In this document: positions 1 to 8,026 of the stretch, in pieces | Layout of the letters: each line of letters opens with the position of its first letter | Position numbering within the stretch: position 1 is the first letter of the stretch | Source: Desulfovibrio desulfuricans DSM 642 | GTDB taxonomy: Bacteria > Desulfobacterota > Desulfovibrionia > Desulfovibrionales > Desulfovibrionaceae | Reading direction: 5' to 3' | DNA: 64,000 nt | Assembly (NCBI RefSeq): GCF_000420465.1 | Contig: NZ_ATUZ01000015.1 | Span: 248,001 to 312,000 of the forward strand | The notes under the pieces: generated by a model | Told to the model about the DNA's origin: nothing | Databases searched by the model: none | Seen by the model: the letters and a program-made list of their open reading frames with translations, nothing else | Made by a program: the position numbers and the translations under genes

Positions 1-48
1 AGCAAATGATTTTTGCTCTGCATCATTGTTCTTTTTCAGGGTTATATC

Positions 49-999
49 ATGACTGAATCACAGGCGGCTGCAACGCCCGCCGAAGCCCTCGCGCTTTTGT
101 CCCTGCCGCAGGAACACTTGTTTGCCAGGGCCACTGCGCTGCGCGAAACGGCCTTTGGGCGCGGTATTGTTTTGTGCGCCATCATCAATGCAAGAAGCGG
201 CAACTGCTCCATGGACTGCCGTTTCTGCTCCCAGAGCAGGCACAATCACACCCCCATTGAGGTTTTTCCTCTCTTGCCGGACAATGAACTGCGCGAGCGC
301 ATTCTGCATCTTGCAGCTCTGCCTGTGGCGCGCATTGGCGTTGTTACCAGCGGTTCTGCACTGAGCGGCAGCGAATTGCAGCGCCTGCGCACTGTAATTT
401 CCGGCCTGCCGGATACCGTGCGCCCGCGCGTCTGCGCTTCGCTGGGCAAACTAACGGCTGAAGATTTTGCCCTTTTGTCCGGGGCCGGGCTTACCCGGTT
501 TCACCATAATATGGAAACTTCGCAGGGCTATTACTCCAGCGTGTGCACCACGCAAACCTGGGAGCAGCGGCGCGACACTGTGCTGCGATCCAGCGAGGCG
601 GGCCTGAGCGTGTGTTCCGGCGGCCTGTTCGGCCTGGGTGAAAGCTGGGAAGACCGCGTGGATTTTGCCTTCAGCCTTAAAAAAATGGGCGTGGCCCATG
701 TGCCCATGAATTTTCTGCATCCGCACCCGGAAACGCCGCTGGCAGGGCAGAAGCCCCTTACCGCTGATGAAGCGCTGACGCTCATTGCCGTGTTCCGGCA
801 CATTTTGCCCCAGGCCACCTTGCGCATCTGCGGGGGCAGGCCTCTTGTGCTGGGCAGCCGCCAGAATGAGATTTTCGCCGCCGGTGCCAATGCCCTCATG
901 ACGGGCGATTATCTTACAACCCACGGGCAGAGCATTGCGCATGATCTTGAAATGATCGCCGCGCAAGGGCTTGAGGTTCGCTGCGATGCAAACTGCTGA
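49..999 (+). CDS. bioB: Biotin synthase BioB
   Basis: Radical-SAM enzyme that inserts sulfur into dethiobiotin to make biotin, the last step of the pathway. The 316-residue product has the CxxxCxxC cluster motif at C53, C57 and C60, for the [4Fe-4S]/SAM site. Further cysteines lie in the CASLGKL and VCSGG segments, and an arginine lies in the ICGGR segment; the family uses such residues to hold the sacrificial [2Fe-2S] cluster. The ATG at 49 is chosen because AGGG sits about 8 bases upstream; an upstream TTG at 13 would add 12 unconserved residues. The 3' end overlaps the next gene by 14 bases, so it is cotranscribed with the fused bioD-bioA gene. Length is normal for the family. Confidence 0.95.
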   Translation: MTESQAAATPAEALALLSLPQEHLFARATALRETAFGRGIVLCAIINARSGNCSMDCRFCSQSRHNHTPIEVFPLLPDNELRERILHLAALPVARIGVVTSGSALSGSELQRLRTVISGLPDTVRPRVCASLGKLTAEDFALLSGAGLTRFHHNMETSQGYYSSVCTTQTWEQRRDTVLRSSEAGLSVCSGGLFGLGESWEDRVDFAFSLKKMGVAHVPMNFLHPHPETPLAGQKPLTADEALTLIAVFRHILPQATLRICGGRPLVLGSRQNEIFAAGANALMTGDYLTTHGQSIAHDLEMIAAQGLEVRCDANC

Positions 1000-3079
1000 G
1001 GAAAAGATTGACCCACCGCTAAGGGGCCTTTTTGTAGCCGGCTCCGGCACAGATGTGGGCAAGACCGTGGTGACGGCGGCCCTGCTGCGGGCCTTGCTGC
1101 TGGCCGGGATCAACGCCCAGGCTGTAAAACCTGTGCAGACAGGTGTTGCGCCGGAGCAGGCCAATACGGCCCCTCTGGCCGATGCCCGCGTGTATGCCGC
1201 TGCCGTTGCGGGCATGCCGCAAAGCGCCGCCATGCTGCCTGCCACGGCCCTGCATTGCTTCAGCCTGCCCGCTTCGCCCCATCTGGCCGCGGCCCGCGAA
1301 GGCGCGCGCCTGACCTGCGCAGGGCTGCGCAACGACATTGTTTGCCACAGCCGTGCCAGCACCGCTGAAATGCTGCTGCTCGAGGGCGCTGGCGGCTTGC
1401 GGGTGCCGCTCAACGAGCGTGAAGACATGCTCGACCTCATGGCCACGGTGGATCTGCCCGTGCTGCTTGTGGGCGGCAATTATCTGGGTGGTCTGAACCA
1501 TATTCTGCTTTCGCTGGATGCATTGCGTCATAACGGCCTGCAACTGGCCGGAGTGGTGCTTGTCCCATCTGCCGATCCGGCAGCGGGTTGCCCCGGCGTG
1601 GATGTGGACGCCATGCTGGCCGACAACGCCGCCATGCTGCGCGAGCGGCTGGCGCAACAGGGCCTGACTGCGCCCCTTGTGGAATTGCCGCGTGTAGCGC
1701 AGCTGGATGCAGAGGGCTGGCAGACTCTGGCTCAGGGGCTTGAGCCGCTGGTGCGGCATCTGCAAGCCTCACTGGATGCTGCTTGCGGCTGCGGCGCGGA
1801 TGTTGTGCGCCGCGATCACCAGACCATCTGGCACCCCTATGCCTCGGCCATGCAGCCGCCCTTGCTCAGCACTGTGGCGCGCACCAGAGCCAACCGCATT
1901 GTGCTGGCAGACGGCAGGGAACTTGTGGACGGCATGTCTTCATGGTGGGCAGCCGTGCACGGCTACAACAATCCGCGCCTCATGGGGGCCCTGCACGCAC
2001 AGGCCGGGCGCATGCCCCATGTAATGTTTGGCGGCCTGACGCACGAACCGGCGGTCAATCTGGCCGAAAAGCTGCTGCGCCTCATGCCTGCGGGGCTTGA
2101 GCGCGTGTTTTTTGCCGATTCCGGCTCGGTGGCGGTGGAGGTGGCGCTGAAAATGGCCCTGCAATACCAGCAGGGCAGGGGCCAGACCGGTCGCAGCAAG
2201 TTTCTTACGCCGCGCGGCGGTTATCATGGGGATACCTTTGGCGCCATGTCGGTGTGCGACCCGGTTACGGGCATGCACAGCCTGTTTACGGCCATGCTGC
2301 CCCAACAGATATTTATGGAGCGGCCCGGTTGTCGTTTTGACCAGCCCTTTGACTCCGCAAGCCTTGACGATGCCCGGCGTGTTTTTGCCGAGCGCGGGCA
2401 CGAGATCGCGGCGGTGATTCTTGAACCAGTGGTGCAGGGCGCGGGCGGTATGTGGTTTTACCACCCGGACTACCTGCGCGGGCTTGCGCAACTGTGCCGC
2501 GAGGCTGGCGCGCTGCTGATATTTGATGAAATCGCCACGGGCTTTGGCCGCACTGGAAAGATGTTTGCTGCGGAATGGGCCGGTGTTTCGCCGGATATTC
2601 TGTGTTGCGGCAAGGCGCTCACGGGCGGGGTGCTCACCCTGGCTGCCACGGCCTGCACAGCCAGTGTGGCGCAGGGCATTTGCGCCGGGGGCAATGTGTT
2701 TATGCACGGCCCCACCTTTATGGCCAATGCGCTGGCCTGTGCCGTGGCCTGCGCCAGCCTTGACCTGCTGCAAGAGGGAGAATGGGCGCAGAAGGTGGCA
2801 AATCTTGAAAGCGGCCTGCGCTCAGGGCTTGCCCCCTGTGCGGAGCTGCAAGGCGTGGCTGACGTGCGCGTACTGGGCGGCATCGGCGTTGTGGAAACGT
2901 GCGAACCCGTCAATACATCCGCATTACAGGAATATTTTGTGCGGCACGGCATCTGGGTGCGGCCATTTAACCGGCTTGTTTACCTCATGCCTCCGTATGT
3001 TACCCCGGCTGAGGATGTGGCGCGGCTTTGCGCTGTGGTGGCAGGCGCCTTGGAATCAGGAGCGCATCTGCAAGGATAA
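986..3079 (+). CDS. bioDA: Fused dethiobiotin synthetase / DAPA aminotransferase (BioD-BioA)
   Basis: A single 697-residue polypeptide carries two consecutive biotin-pathway enzymes. The N-terminal part is BioD, with an ATP-binding P-loop (GSGTDVGKT, residues 19-27) and a LLEGAGGLRVP segment. From about residue 275 it is BioA, the PLP-dependent adenosylmethionine:8-amino-7-oxononanoate aminotransferase, with WHPYAS, SSWWAAVHGY, a DEIATGFGRTG segment and the likely Schiff-base lysine K543 in CCGKALTGG. BioA acts just before BioD, so the fusion could pass DAPA between sites. The ATG at 986 lies inside the end of bioB, implying translational coupling. Both halves look intact, with no frameshift. 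The domain order matches that known for the plant BIO3-BIO1 fusion. Confidence 0.93.
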   Translation: MQTAEEKIDPPLRGLFVAGSGTDVGKTVVTAALLRALLLAGINAQAVKPVQTGVAPEQANTAPLADARVYAAAVAGMPQSAAMLPATALHCFSLPASPHLAAAREGARLTCAGLRNDIVCHSRASTAEMLLLEGAGGLRVPLNEREDMLDLMATVDLPVLLVGGNYLGGLNHILLSLDALRHNGLQLAGVVLVPSADPAAGCPGVDVDAMLADNAAMLRERLAQQGLTAPLVELPRVAQLDAEGWQTLAQGLEPLVRHLQASLDAACGCGADVVRRDHQTIWHPYASAMQPPLLSTVARTRANRIVLADGRELVDGMSSWWAAVHGYNNPRLMGALHAQAGRMPHVMFGGLTHEPAVNLAEKLLRLMPAGLERVFFADSGSVAVEVALKMALQYQQGRGQTGRSKFLTPRGGYHGDTFGAMSVCDPVTGMHSLFTAMLPQQIFMERPGCRFDQPFDSASLDDARRVFAERGHEIAAVILEPVVQGAGGMWFYHPDYLRGLAQLCREAGALLIFDEIATGFGRTGKMFAAEWAGVSPDILCCGKALTGGVLTLAATACTASVAQGICAGGNVFMHGPTFMANALACAVACASLDLLQEGEWAQKVANLESGLRSGLAPCAELQGVADVRVLGGIGVVETCEPVNTSALQEYFVRHGIWVRPFNRLVYLMPPYVTPAEDVARLCAVVAGALESGAHLQG

Positions 3080-3116
3080 AGGCTGTCGGCCTGGTTTCAG
3101 TGTCTGCTTACCGGCA

Positions 3117-3137
3117 TGCGGCCTAAAGGCCAGCGCA
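3117..3137. terminator. Possible bidirectional hairpin between convergent genes
   Basis: A GCGGCC-TAAA-GGCC core with flanking imperfect pairing lies in the 61-base gap between bioDA and the convergent small gene. There is no clear T-run, so the call is weak. Confidence 0.3.
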
Positions 3138-3140
3138 TGG

Positions 3141-3350
3141 TTATTTTTCTGTGGGCGGCGGAGGAACAGGCAGCCCCTTGAAGATGAGCCGAGTGGCGGC
3201 GGCGTCTGCCAGTTCGGAGACGTCCATGAGCTTTTCCAGCAGTTCAAGCAGGTAGAAGCGGTCGTTTTCGCAGCCGTCCTTGAAGTCGGCTTCAAGCTCG
3301 CCGCTGCGGATGTAGTTTTCCAGTTCTGTAAGGTCTTTTACCGTGAGCAT
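3141..3350 (-). CDS. Small conserved-looking protein, unknown function
   Basis: A 69-residue acidic protein beginning MLTVKDLTELENYI and ending in a proline-rich tail (LPVPPPPTEK). I do not recognise a family. It is probably helical (ELEADFKDG, LLELLEKLMDVSELADAAA) and lacks a signal peptide or membrane segment. Its start overlaps the end of the upstream LpdD-like gene by 13 bases on the same strand, so the two are very likely translated together. A much longer reading frame through the same region is out of frame with the LpdD-like gene and has arginine-rich shadow composition, so only the final 69 codons are taken. Confidence 0.6.
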   Translation of the reverse strand: MLTVKDLTELENYIRSGELEADFKDGCENDRFYLLELLEKLMDVSELADAAATRLIFKGLPVPPPPTEK

Positions 3351-3706
3351 GGAGAATCCTTTTGCAGTGCGGAGATGCAACGCTCCGTCAGGTCGTGGAC
3401 CATCTGCTCGACCTGCCGGATTTCTTCGCGGGTGATGTTGTCGTAGTGGATGCCCGCGTTGACGCACACGGCACAGTTCAGGGCATGGGCCATGCGTTCG
3501 GCCATGCGTTGGGCGAGAGCGTCTTCCTTGTGTCCGGGCAGGCCCGCCAGATGGCTTTGGGCCTCTACCTGACCATGCGCAGGCGCGGCCAGAGCCACAG
3601 CGCCGATATGGGTTGCGCCGCCGCCGCAAAGCACCTGCAGGTCGCGCCCCTGACGAAAAACGCGCAGATGTATGCTCAGGTGGCCCTGTTGGGCGGTGAA
3701 TCGCAT
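3338..3706 (-). CDS. LpdD-like domain protein (prenylated-flavin chaperone type)
   Basis: A 122-residue protein whose C-terminal half carries the pattern HIGAVAL, GHKEDALAQRMAE, ALNCAVCVNAGIHYDNITREEI. I associate this pattern with the small LpdD/subunit-D family that accompanies UbiD-type decarboxylases and is thought to help load prenylated FMN. The assignment rests on memory of that motif. The ATG at 3706 has AGGAG at good spacing; the longer frame to 3814 has an unconvincing N-terminus. The gene is paired with the small 3141-3350 gene. No UbiD or UbiX gene is visible in this window, so the client, if any, is elsewhere. Confidence 0.6.
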   Translation of the reverse strand: MRFTAQQGHLSIHLRVFRQGRDLQVLCGGGATHIGAVALAAPAHGQVEAQSHLAGLPGHKEDALAQRMAERMAHALNCAVCVNAGIHYDNITREEIRQVEQMVHDLTERCISALQKDSPCSR

Positions 3707-3962
3707 GGCTGCTCCTGTGCTTTGGCGGCAGGTAGGGTGCCACGCCGTTGCGGGCCTTACGGCTTTTTGCCATGTGCCCGATGAAATTTCCAGCCTGCCT
3801 GTTGCGGTGGGCAAATCCGCCCATGAACATGGCGGAATTGTTGTGGTATATATATGATGCGGTCTACAGCCGCAAGGCCGCCGCGATGCCTGATGCCCCG
3901 GGCTTGACGCCCCAGCTGGCGGCCCTTACCATTTTGCCAATTCTTTGTTGTATGGAGACAGC

Positions 3963-5741
3963 ATGACTCTTGATCCCACCAAGCACCCGGACTGGCAGAT
4001 AGCCCTGGATGCCGAACAGAATATGAAAACTTTTGAGGCCCTGACCGCCGAGATGGGGCTTGAACCTTCAGAAGTCCTGCCCTATGGGCGATACATGGGC
4101 AAGATTGAGCAGCAGGAAGTGCTGCAAAGGCTTGAGAGCCGCCCCAACGGCAAATATGTTGACGTTACGGCCATCACGCCCACGCCCCTTGGCGAAGGCA
4201 AGTCCACCACCACAATCGGTCTGGTGCAGGGGCTTGCGCGGCGCGGCTTGCGGTCTTCTGCCGCCATTCGCCAGCCTTCTGGCGGTCCCACCATGGGCAT
4301 GAAGGGTTCCGCCGCTGGCGGCGGTCTTTCGCAGTGCATCCCGCTCACGCCGTATTCCCTCAACTTTACGGGCGATATTCATGCAGTGGGCGCGGCCCAC
4401 AACCTTGCCATGACGGCCCTCACATCCCGCATGCAGCATGAGCGCAACTATGACGACGCCACCCTTGAGCGGCTCTCGGGCATGCGCCGTCTGGATATTG
4501 ACCCCACACGCGTCAGCACCGGTTGGGTGATGGATTTTTGCGCCCAGACTCTGCGTAACGTGATTATCGGTATGGAAGGCGACGGCAGGCGCAACGATGG
4601 CTTTATGATGCGCTCGCACTTTGACATCACCGTTGCTTCCGAGGTTATGTCCATCCTTTCCGTGGCGCGCGATCTGGCCGATCTGCGGCAGCGCATGGGC
4701 CGCATGGTGCTTGCCCTTGACCGTAATGGCAGGCCCGTGACCACCGCCGACCTTGAAGTGGACGGTGCCATGACCGCCTGGCTGGTGGAGGCCATCAAGC
4801 CCAACCTTATCCAGACCATCGAGGGCCAGCCCGTGCTGGTGCATACTGGTCCCTTCGGCAACATCGCTCTGGGACAGAGTTCGGTTATTGCCGACAGGGT
4901 GGGTCTGAAGCTTGGCGACATCCACGTGACCGAATCCGGCTTTGCCGCAGAAATGGGCTACGAAAAATTCTGGAACCTCAAGTGCCGTTACAGCGGCCTT
5001 GCGCCTGACGCGGCAGTGATCGTGGCGACAGTGCGGGCGCTCAAGCACCACGGCGGCGCGCCGCAGCCCCGCCCCGGTCAGCCCCTGCCCGAAGAATATC
5101 TGCGGGAAGATGTGGGTCTGGTGGAGGCCGGCTGCGTCAACCTGCTGCACCACATCGGCATTGTGCGCCGTTCCGGTGTGCCCTCTGTGGTGTGCATCAA
5201 CAAGTTTTATACCGACAAACCCGCCGAAATTGACGCTATTCGCCGTATCTGCGAAAAGGCGGGGGCTAGCGTGGCTGTTTCTGAACACTGGGAAAAAGGC
5301 GGCGAAGGCGCGCTTGAACTGGCAGATGCCGTCATGGACGCCTGCAATTCGCCCAAGCGGAACTTCCGCCCGCTCTACGACTGGAAGCTGCCCATTGCCG
5401 AGCGCATTGTCTGCATCGCCCGCGAGGTTTACGGCGCTGATGGCGTGGATTTTGAACCTATGGCCGCCCAGCGCCTCAAGGCGCTTCAGGAACGCCCCGA
5501 TGCGGACGAGCTTGGCGTGTGCATGGTCAAAACCCAGTATTCGCTTTCGGATGACGCCAAGCGCAAGGGCGTGCCTTCATCCTGGCGGCTGCATGTGCGC
5601 GATGTGCTGCTTTTTGGCGGCGCTGGCCTTGTGGCTCCGGTGGCGGGCGACATCAGCCTTATGCCCGGTACTGGCTCCCGGCCCTCCTTCCGCAACATAG
5701 ATGTGGATGTGGCAACAGGGCGTGTAACCGGCGTGTTCTAG
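3963..5741 (+). CDS. fhs: Formate-tetrahydrofolate ligase
   Basis: Cytosolic enzyme that joins formate to tetrahydrofolate using ATP, giving 10-formyl-THF for purine synthesis, formyl-Met-tRNA and the methyl branch of one-carbon metabolism. The 592-residue product has the P-loop TPTPLGEGKSTTT near residues 73-85 and the family segments RQPSGGPTMG, KGSAAGGG and GNIALGQSS. It is somewhat longer than the roughly 560 residues usual for clostridial enzymes, mainly at the N-terminus. The ATG at 3963 follows a GGAG. It stands alone, with a 256-base gap from the divergent LpdD-like gene and a strong terminator directly downstream. It complements metH at 28.7 kb. Confidence 0.95.
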   Translation: MTLDPTKHPDWQIALDAEQNMKTFEALTAEMGLEPSEVLPYGRYMGKIEQQEVLQRLESRPNGKYVDVTAITPTPLGEGKSTTTIGLVQGLARRGLRSSAAIRQPSGGPTMGMKGSAAGGGLSQCIPLTPYSLNFTGDIHAVGAAHNLAMTALTSRMQHERNYDDATLERLSGMRRLDIDPTRVSTGWVMDFCAQTLRNVIIGMEGDGRRNDGFMMRSHFDITVASEVMSILSVARDLADLRQRMGRMVLALDRNGRPVTTADLEVDGAMTAWLVEAIKPNLIQTIEGQPVLVHTGPFGNIALGQSSVIADRVGLKLGDIHVTESGFAAEMGYEKFWNLKCRYSGLAPDAAVIVATVRALKHHGGAPQPRPGQPLPEEYLREDVGLVEAGCVNLLHHIGIVRRSGVPSVVCINKFYTDKPAEIDAIRRICEKAGASVAVSEHWEKGGEGALELADAVMDACNSPKRNFRPLYDWKLPIAERIVCIAREVYGADGVDFEPMAAQRLKALQERPDADELGVCMVKTQYSLSDDAKRKGVPSSWRLHVRDVLLFGGAGLVAPVAGDISLMPGTGSRPSFRNIDVDVATGRVTGVF

Positions 5742-5752
5742 ACGAGCAATAC

Positions 5753-5800
5753 AATAAAAGCGTTATCCGGTCTGTTGGTTGGCCGGATAACGCTTTTATT
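5753..5800 (+). terminator. Strong terminator after fhs
   Basis: A perfect 18-bp inverted repeat (AATAAAAGCGTTATCCGG and its complement, 5753-5770 and 5783-5800) with a 12-base loop begins 11 bases after the fhs stop. The stem ends in CTTTTATT, so it can act as an intrinsic terminator. The flanking A and T tracts would let it work in either direction. Confidence 0.85.
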
Positions 5801-5912
5801 GCCTTTCATAAGCAAAAAAATTTTTTTCTGAAATATTTTTCCAACCTGCTCTATTCATAGTTGATAGTATTACCAAATATCAGATATGCCGGTTTTTGCC
5901 GCTTGAAAAAAA

Positions 5913-5942
5913 TTACAGATGACATAGGGTTAGCACTATAAA
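5913..5942 (+). promoter_or_regulatory. Candidate sigma-70-type promoter for the signalling operon
   Basis: TTACAG (5913-5918) and TATAAA (5937-5942) are 18 bases apart in an AT-rich stretch 30 bases upstream of the first operon gene. The -35 match is weak and no start site is known. Confidence 0.3.
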
Positions 5943-5971
5943 ACACCGTATTGATCCATCAGGAGGATCGC

Positions 5972-8026
5972 ATGGAAGTAGTGCTCAGAGGCGTGCGCGG
6001 CAGCATTGCCGTGCCAGCTCCGGCCATGTCGTTTTACGGTGGCAACACCTCTTGCGTTGAACTGCGTTCCGACAACGGGGCGCTCATCTTTTTCGATGCT
6101 GGCACCGGTCTGCGGCAGGCTGGCGAAAACCTGCCGGAAAGCGGCACCTGCCATCTTTTTATTTCGCACGGGCATACAGACCACATCCAGGGGCTGGGGT
6201 TCTTTCCGCCCCTGCATTCCCCCCGCTGGACAACCCACATCTATATTCCTGTCTGGCTTGAGGACGTGCTGGACAATCACTTTGCCCACGGCATGTTCCC
6301 CATACCATTCAGCGACTTTGCCGGAAACGTTGTGCGGCACAGCCTTGAACCCGGTGACCTGGTGCATCCCGCCGATGGCGTCGCGGTTGCGGCCATAGCG
6401 GCCAACCATCCCGGCGGCGCGCTTGCCTACAGGGTTTGCGCCGACAATGCCATTTTTGTGTACTCCGGCGATTATGAAATCACCCGCGCCCATGAAGTGC
6501 AGCAGGCGGCGCGCGAACTGCTTGAAGGCGCGGATCTGGCTGTTGTGGACAGCATGTACAGCAAGGCCAGTTATATTGAAGGCTGGGGGCATTCCCGCTG
6601 GGAAGACTGGCGTGATCTGGGCCATGCTGCCGGGTTGGGCTGTATTGTACTTTCACACCATGCGCCGGATATGAGGGACGCGCAGATAGACGCACTACAG
6701 CGCGAGGCCTTGCACAGTTGCCAGATGAGCGGGCAGCGCCTGTGCTTTGCGCGTGAGGGCATGCGGTTCAGCCTGCCCATGCCCAGGCAGCAGGCCTGTG
6801 GGGAATGCGGTCTGGTTCAGTTCAGCGACTGGCTCGACAGATTTCTGGACGACCTTTCGCAGTATCAGGACGAAAACACGCTGCTCGACCGCATACTCGC
6901 CAAATCCCGAGAGATCACGCGGGCTGATGCCGGAACCATTTTTCTTGTTGATGGGGAAGATCTGCTCTTTGCCTATACGCACAACGACAGTCTGTTTTCT
7001 GTAAACACTGCCTCAAAGTTCGCCTATTCCTCGGCGCGCCTGCCCATCAATCCCCATTCCATTGCGGGCTATGCGGCCTGCACGGGCGAAATGCTCAATA
7101 TTGTGGATGTGCGCGCCTTGCCGAAGGATTTGTCGTTTTCGTTCCGCGATGATTTTGACAATGCCACGGGATACCACACGGAATCCATGCTCGTGGTGCC
7201 TTTTCACGACCACGCGGGGCACATCTCGGGTGTGATGCAGCTCATCAACAGCCTTGATCCGCGCACGGGCAAGCCCCGCAAGTTCACGCACGACATGGAG
7301 CGGCACATACGGGTGCTGGCCCGCGAAATCGCCAATATCCTTGAACGCAGCCATCTGGTGCGGGCAAGCATCAACAGGCTTGTGCGGCTGGCCTCCGTGC
7401 ATGACCCGCTCGAAACTGGCCCCCATGCCGAGCGCGTGGGCGCCATTGCCGCAGAAATGTATCAGGTGCGGGCCAACCGCCTGTGCCTTGACCCGGACGT
7501 GACCCTGCACGTCAAAAGCCAGATACGCCTTGCCGCCATGCTGCACGACATAGGCAAGGTGGGCGTGAGCGATCTGCTGCTGAAAAAGCCGGGTAAGCTC
7601 TCTGATGAAGAAATGGCCGTCATGCGGTCGCATACGATTATTGGCTCGGGTATTCTGGAGGCAGAGGCTCAGAGCGGCGGATTCATGATCTTTGCCTGCG
7701 AGATAGCCCACCATCACCACCAGAAATGGAACGGCAAGGGCTATGCAGGCCCAAGCGACGCGGGCAGGCTGGAAGGGGAGGATATCCCCCTCGCGGCACG
7801 TATAACCGCCATTGCCGATGTGTTTGACGCGCTGGTTTCCCCGCGTTCGTACAAGGCAGCATGGCCGCACGAAAAGGCTCTTGCCCTCTTGCGCGAGGAG
7901 GCGGGCAGCCATTTTGACCCCCAGCTTGTGGAATGCCTTGAAGAAATCATGGACGTTGTCGCCAAAATCTATGAACGCTTTCCTGATGCGGAGCCGGAAC
8001 AGGCAAAACGCGATACTGCTTCATGA
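5972..8026 (+). CDS. Metallo-beta-lactamase / GAF / HD-GYP three-domain signalling protein
   Basis: A 684-residue cytoplasmic protein with no membrane segment. Residues about 1-265 form a metallo-beta-lactamase fold with HGHTDH at 66-71 and later metal-ligand candidates in YSGDYE and LSHHAPD. Residues about 285-455 look like a GAF sensor. Residues about 470-670 form an HD-GYP domain, the class of c-di-GMP phosphodiesterases, with LHDIGKVGV (HD near 525), SHTIIG, HHHQKWNGKGY (near 580) and ADVFDALV. The proline of GYP is replaced by alanine, but the metal-binding residues look intact. AGGAGG five bases upstream fixes the ATG at 5972. Its stop overlaps the adenylate cyclase start as ATGA, so c-di-GMP and cAMP functions are coupled. 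Confidence 0.88.
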   Translation: MEVVLRGVRGSIAVPAPAMSFYGGNTSCVELRSDNGALIFFDAGTGLRQAGENLPESGTCHLFISHGHTDHIQGLGFFPPLHSPRWTTHIYIPVWLEDVLDNHFAHGMFPIPFSDFAGNVVRHSLEPGDLVHPADGVAVAAIAANHPGGALAYRVCADNAIFVYSGDYEITRAHEVQQAARELLEGADLAVVDSMYSKASYIEGWGHSRWEDWRDLGHAAGLGCIVLSHHAPDMRDAQIDALQREALHSCQMSGQRLCFAREGMRFSLPMPRQQACGECGLVQFSDWLDRFLDDLSQYQDENTLLDRILAKSREITRADAGTIFLVDGEDLLFAYTHNDSLFSVNTASKFAYSSARLPINPHSIAGYAACTGEMLNIVDVRALPKDLSFSFRDDFDNATGYHTESMLVVPFHDHAGHISGVMQLINSLDPRTGKPRKFTHDMERHIRVLAREIANILERSHLVRASINRLVRLASVHDPLETGPHAERVGAIAAEMYQVRANRLCLDPDVTLHVKSQIRLAAMLHDIGKVGVSDLLLKKPGKLSDEEMAVMRSHTIIGSGILEAEAQSGGFMIFACEIAHHHHQKWNGKGYAGPSDAGRLEGEDIPLAARITAIADVFDALVSPRSYKAAWPHEKALALLREEAGSHFDPQLVECLEEIMDVVAKIYERFPDAEPEQAKRDTAS

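Noticed and set aside
451-1479. A 342-codon minus-strand frame opposite bioB/bioDA
   Set aside because: Overlaps two genuine genes and has low-complexity Ser/Ala/Arg composition.
4068-5288. A 406-codon minus-strand frame inside fhs
   Set aside because: Opposite a fully conserved enzyme and rich in His, Gly and Arg; a shadow frame.
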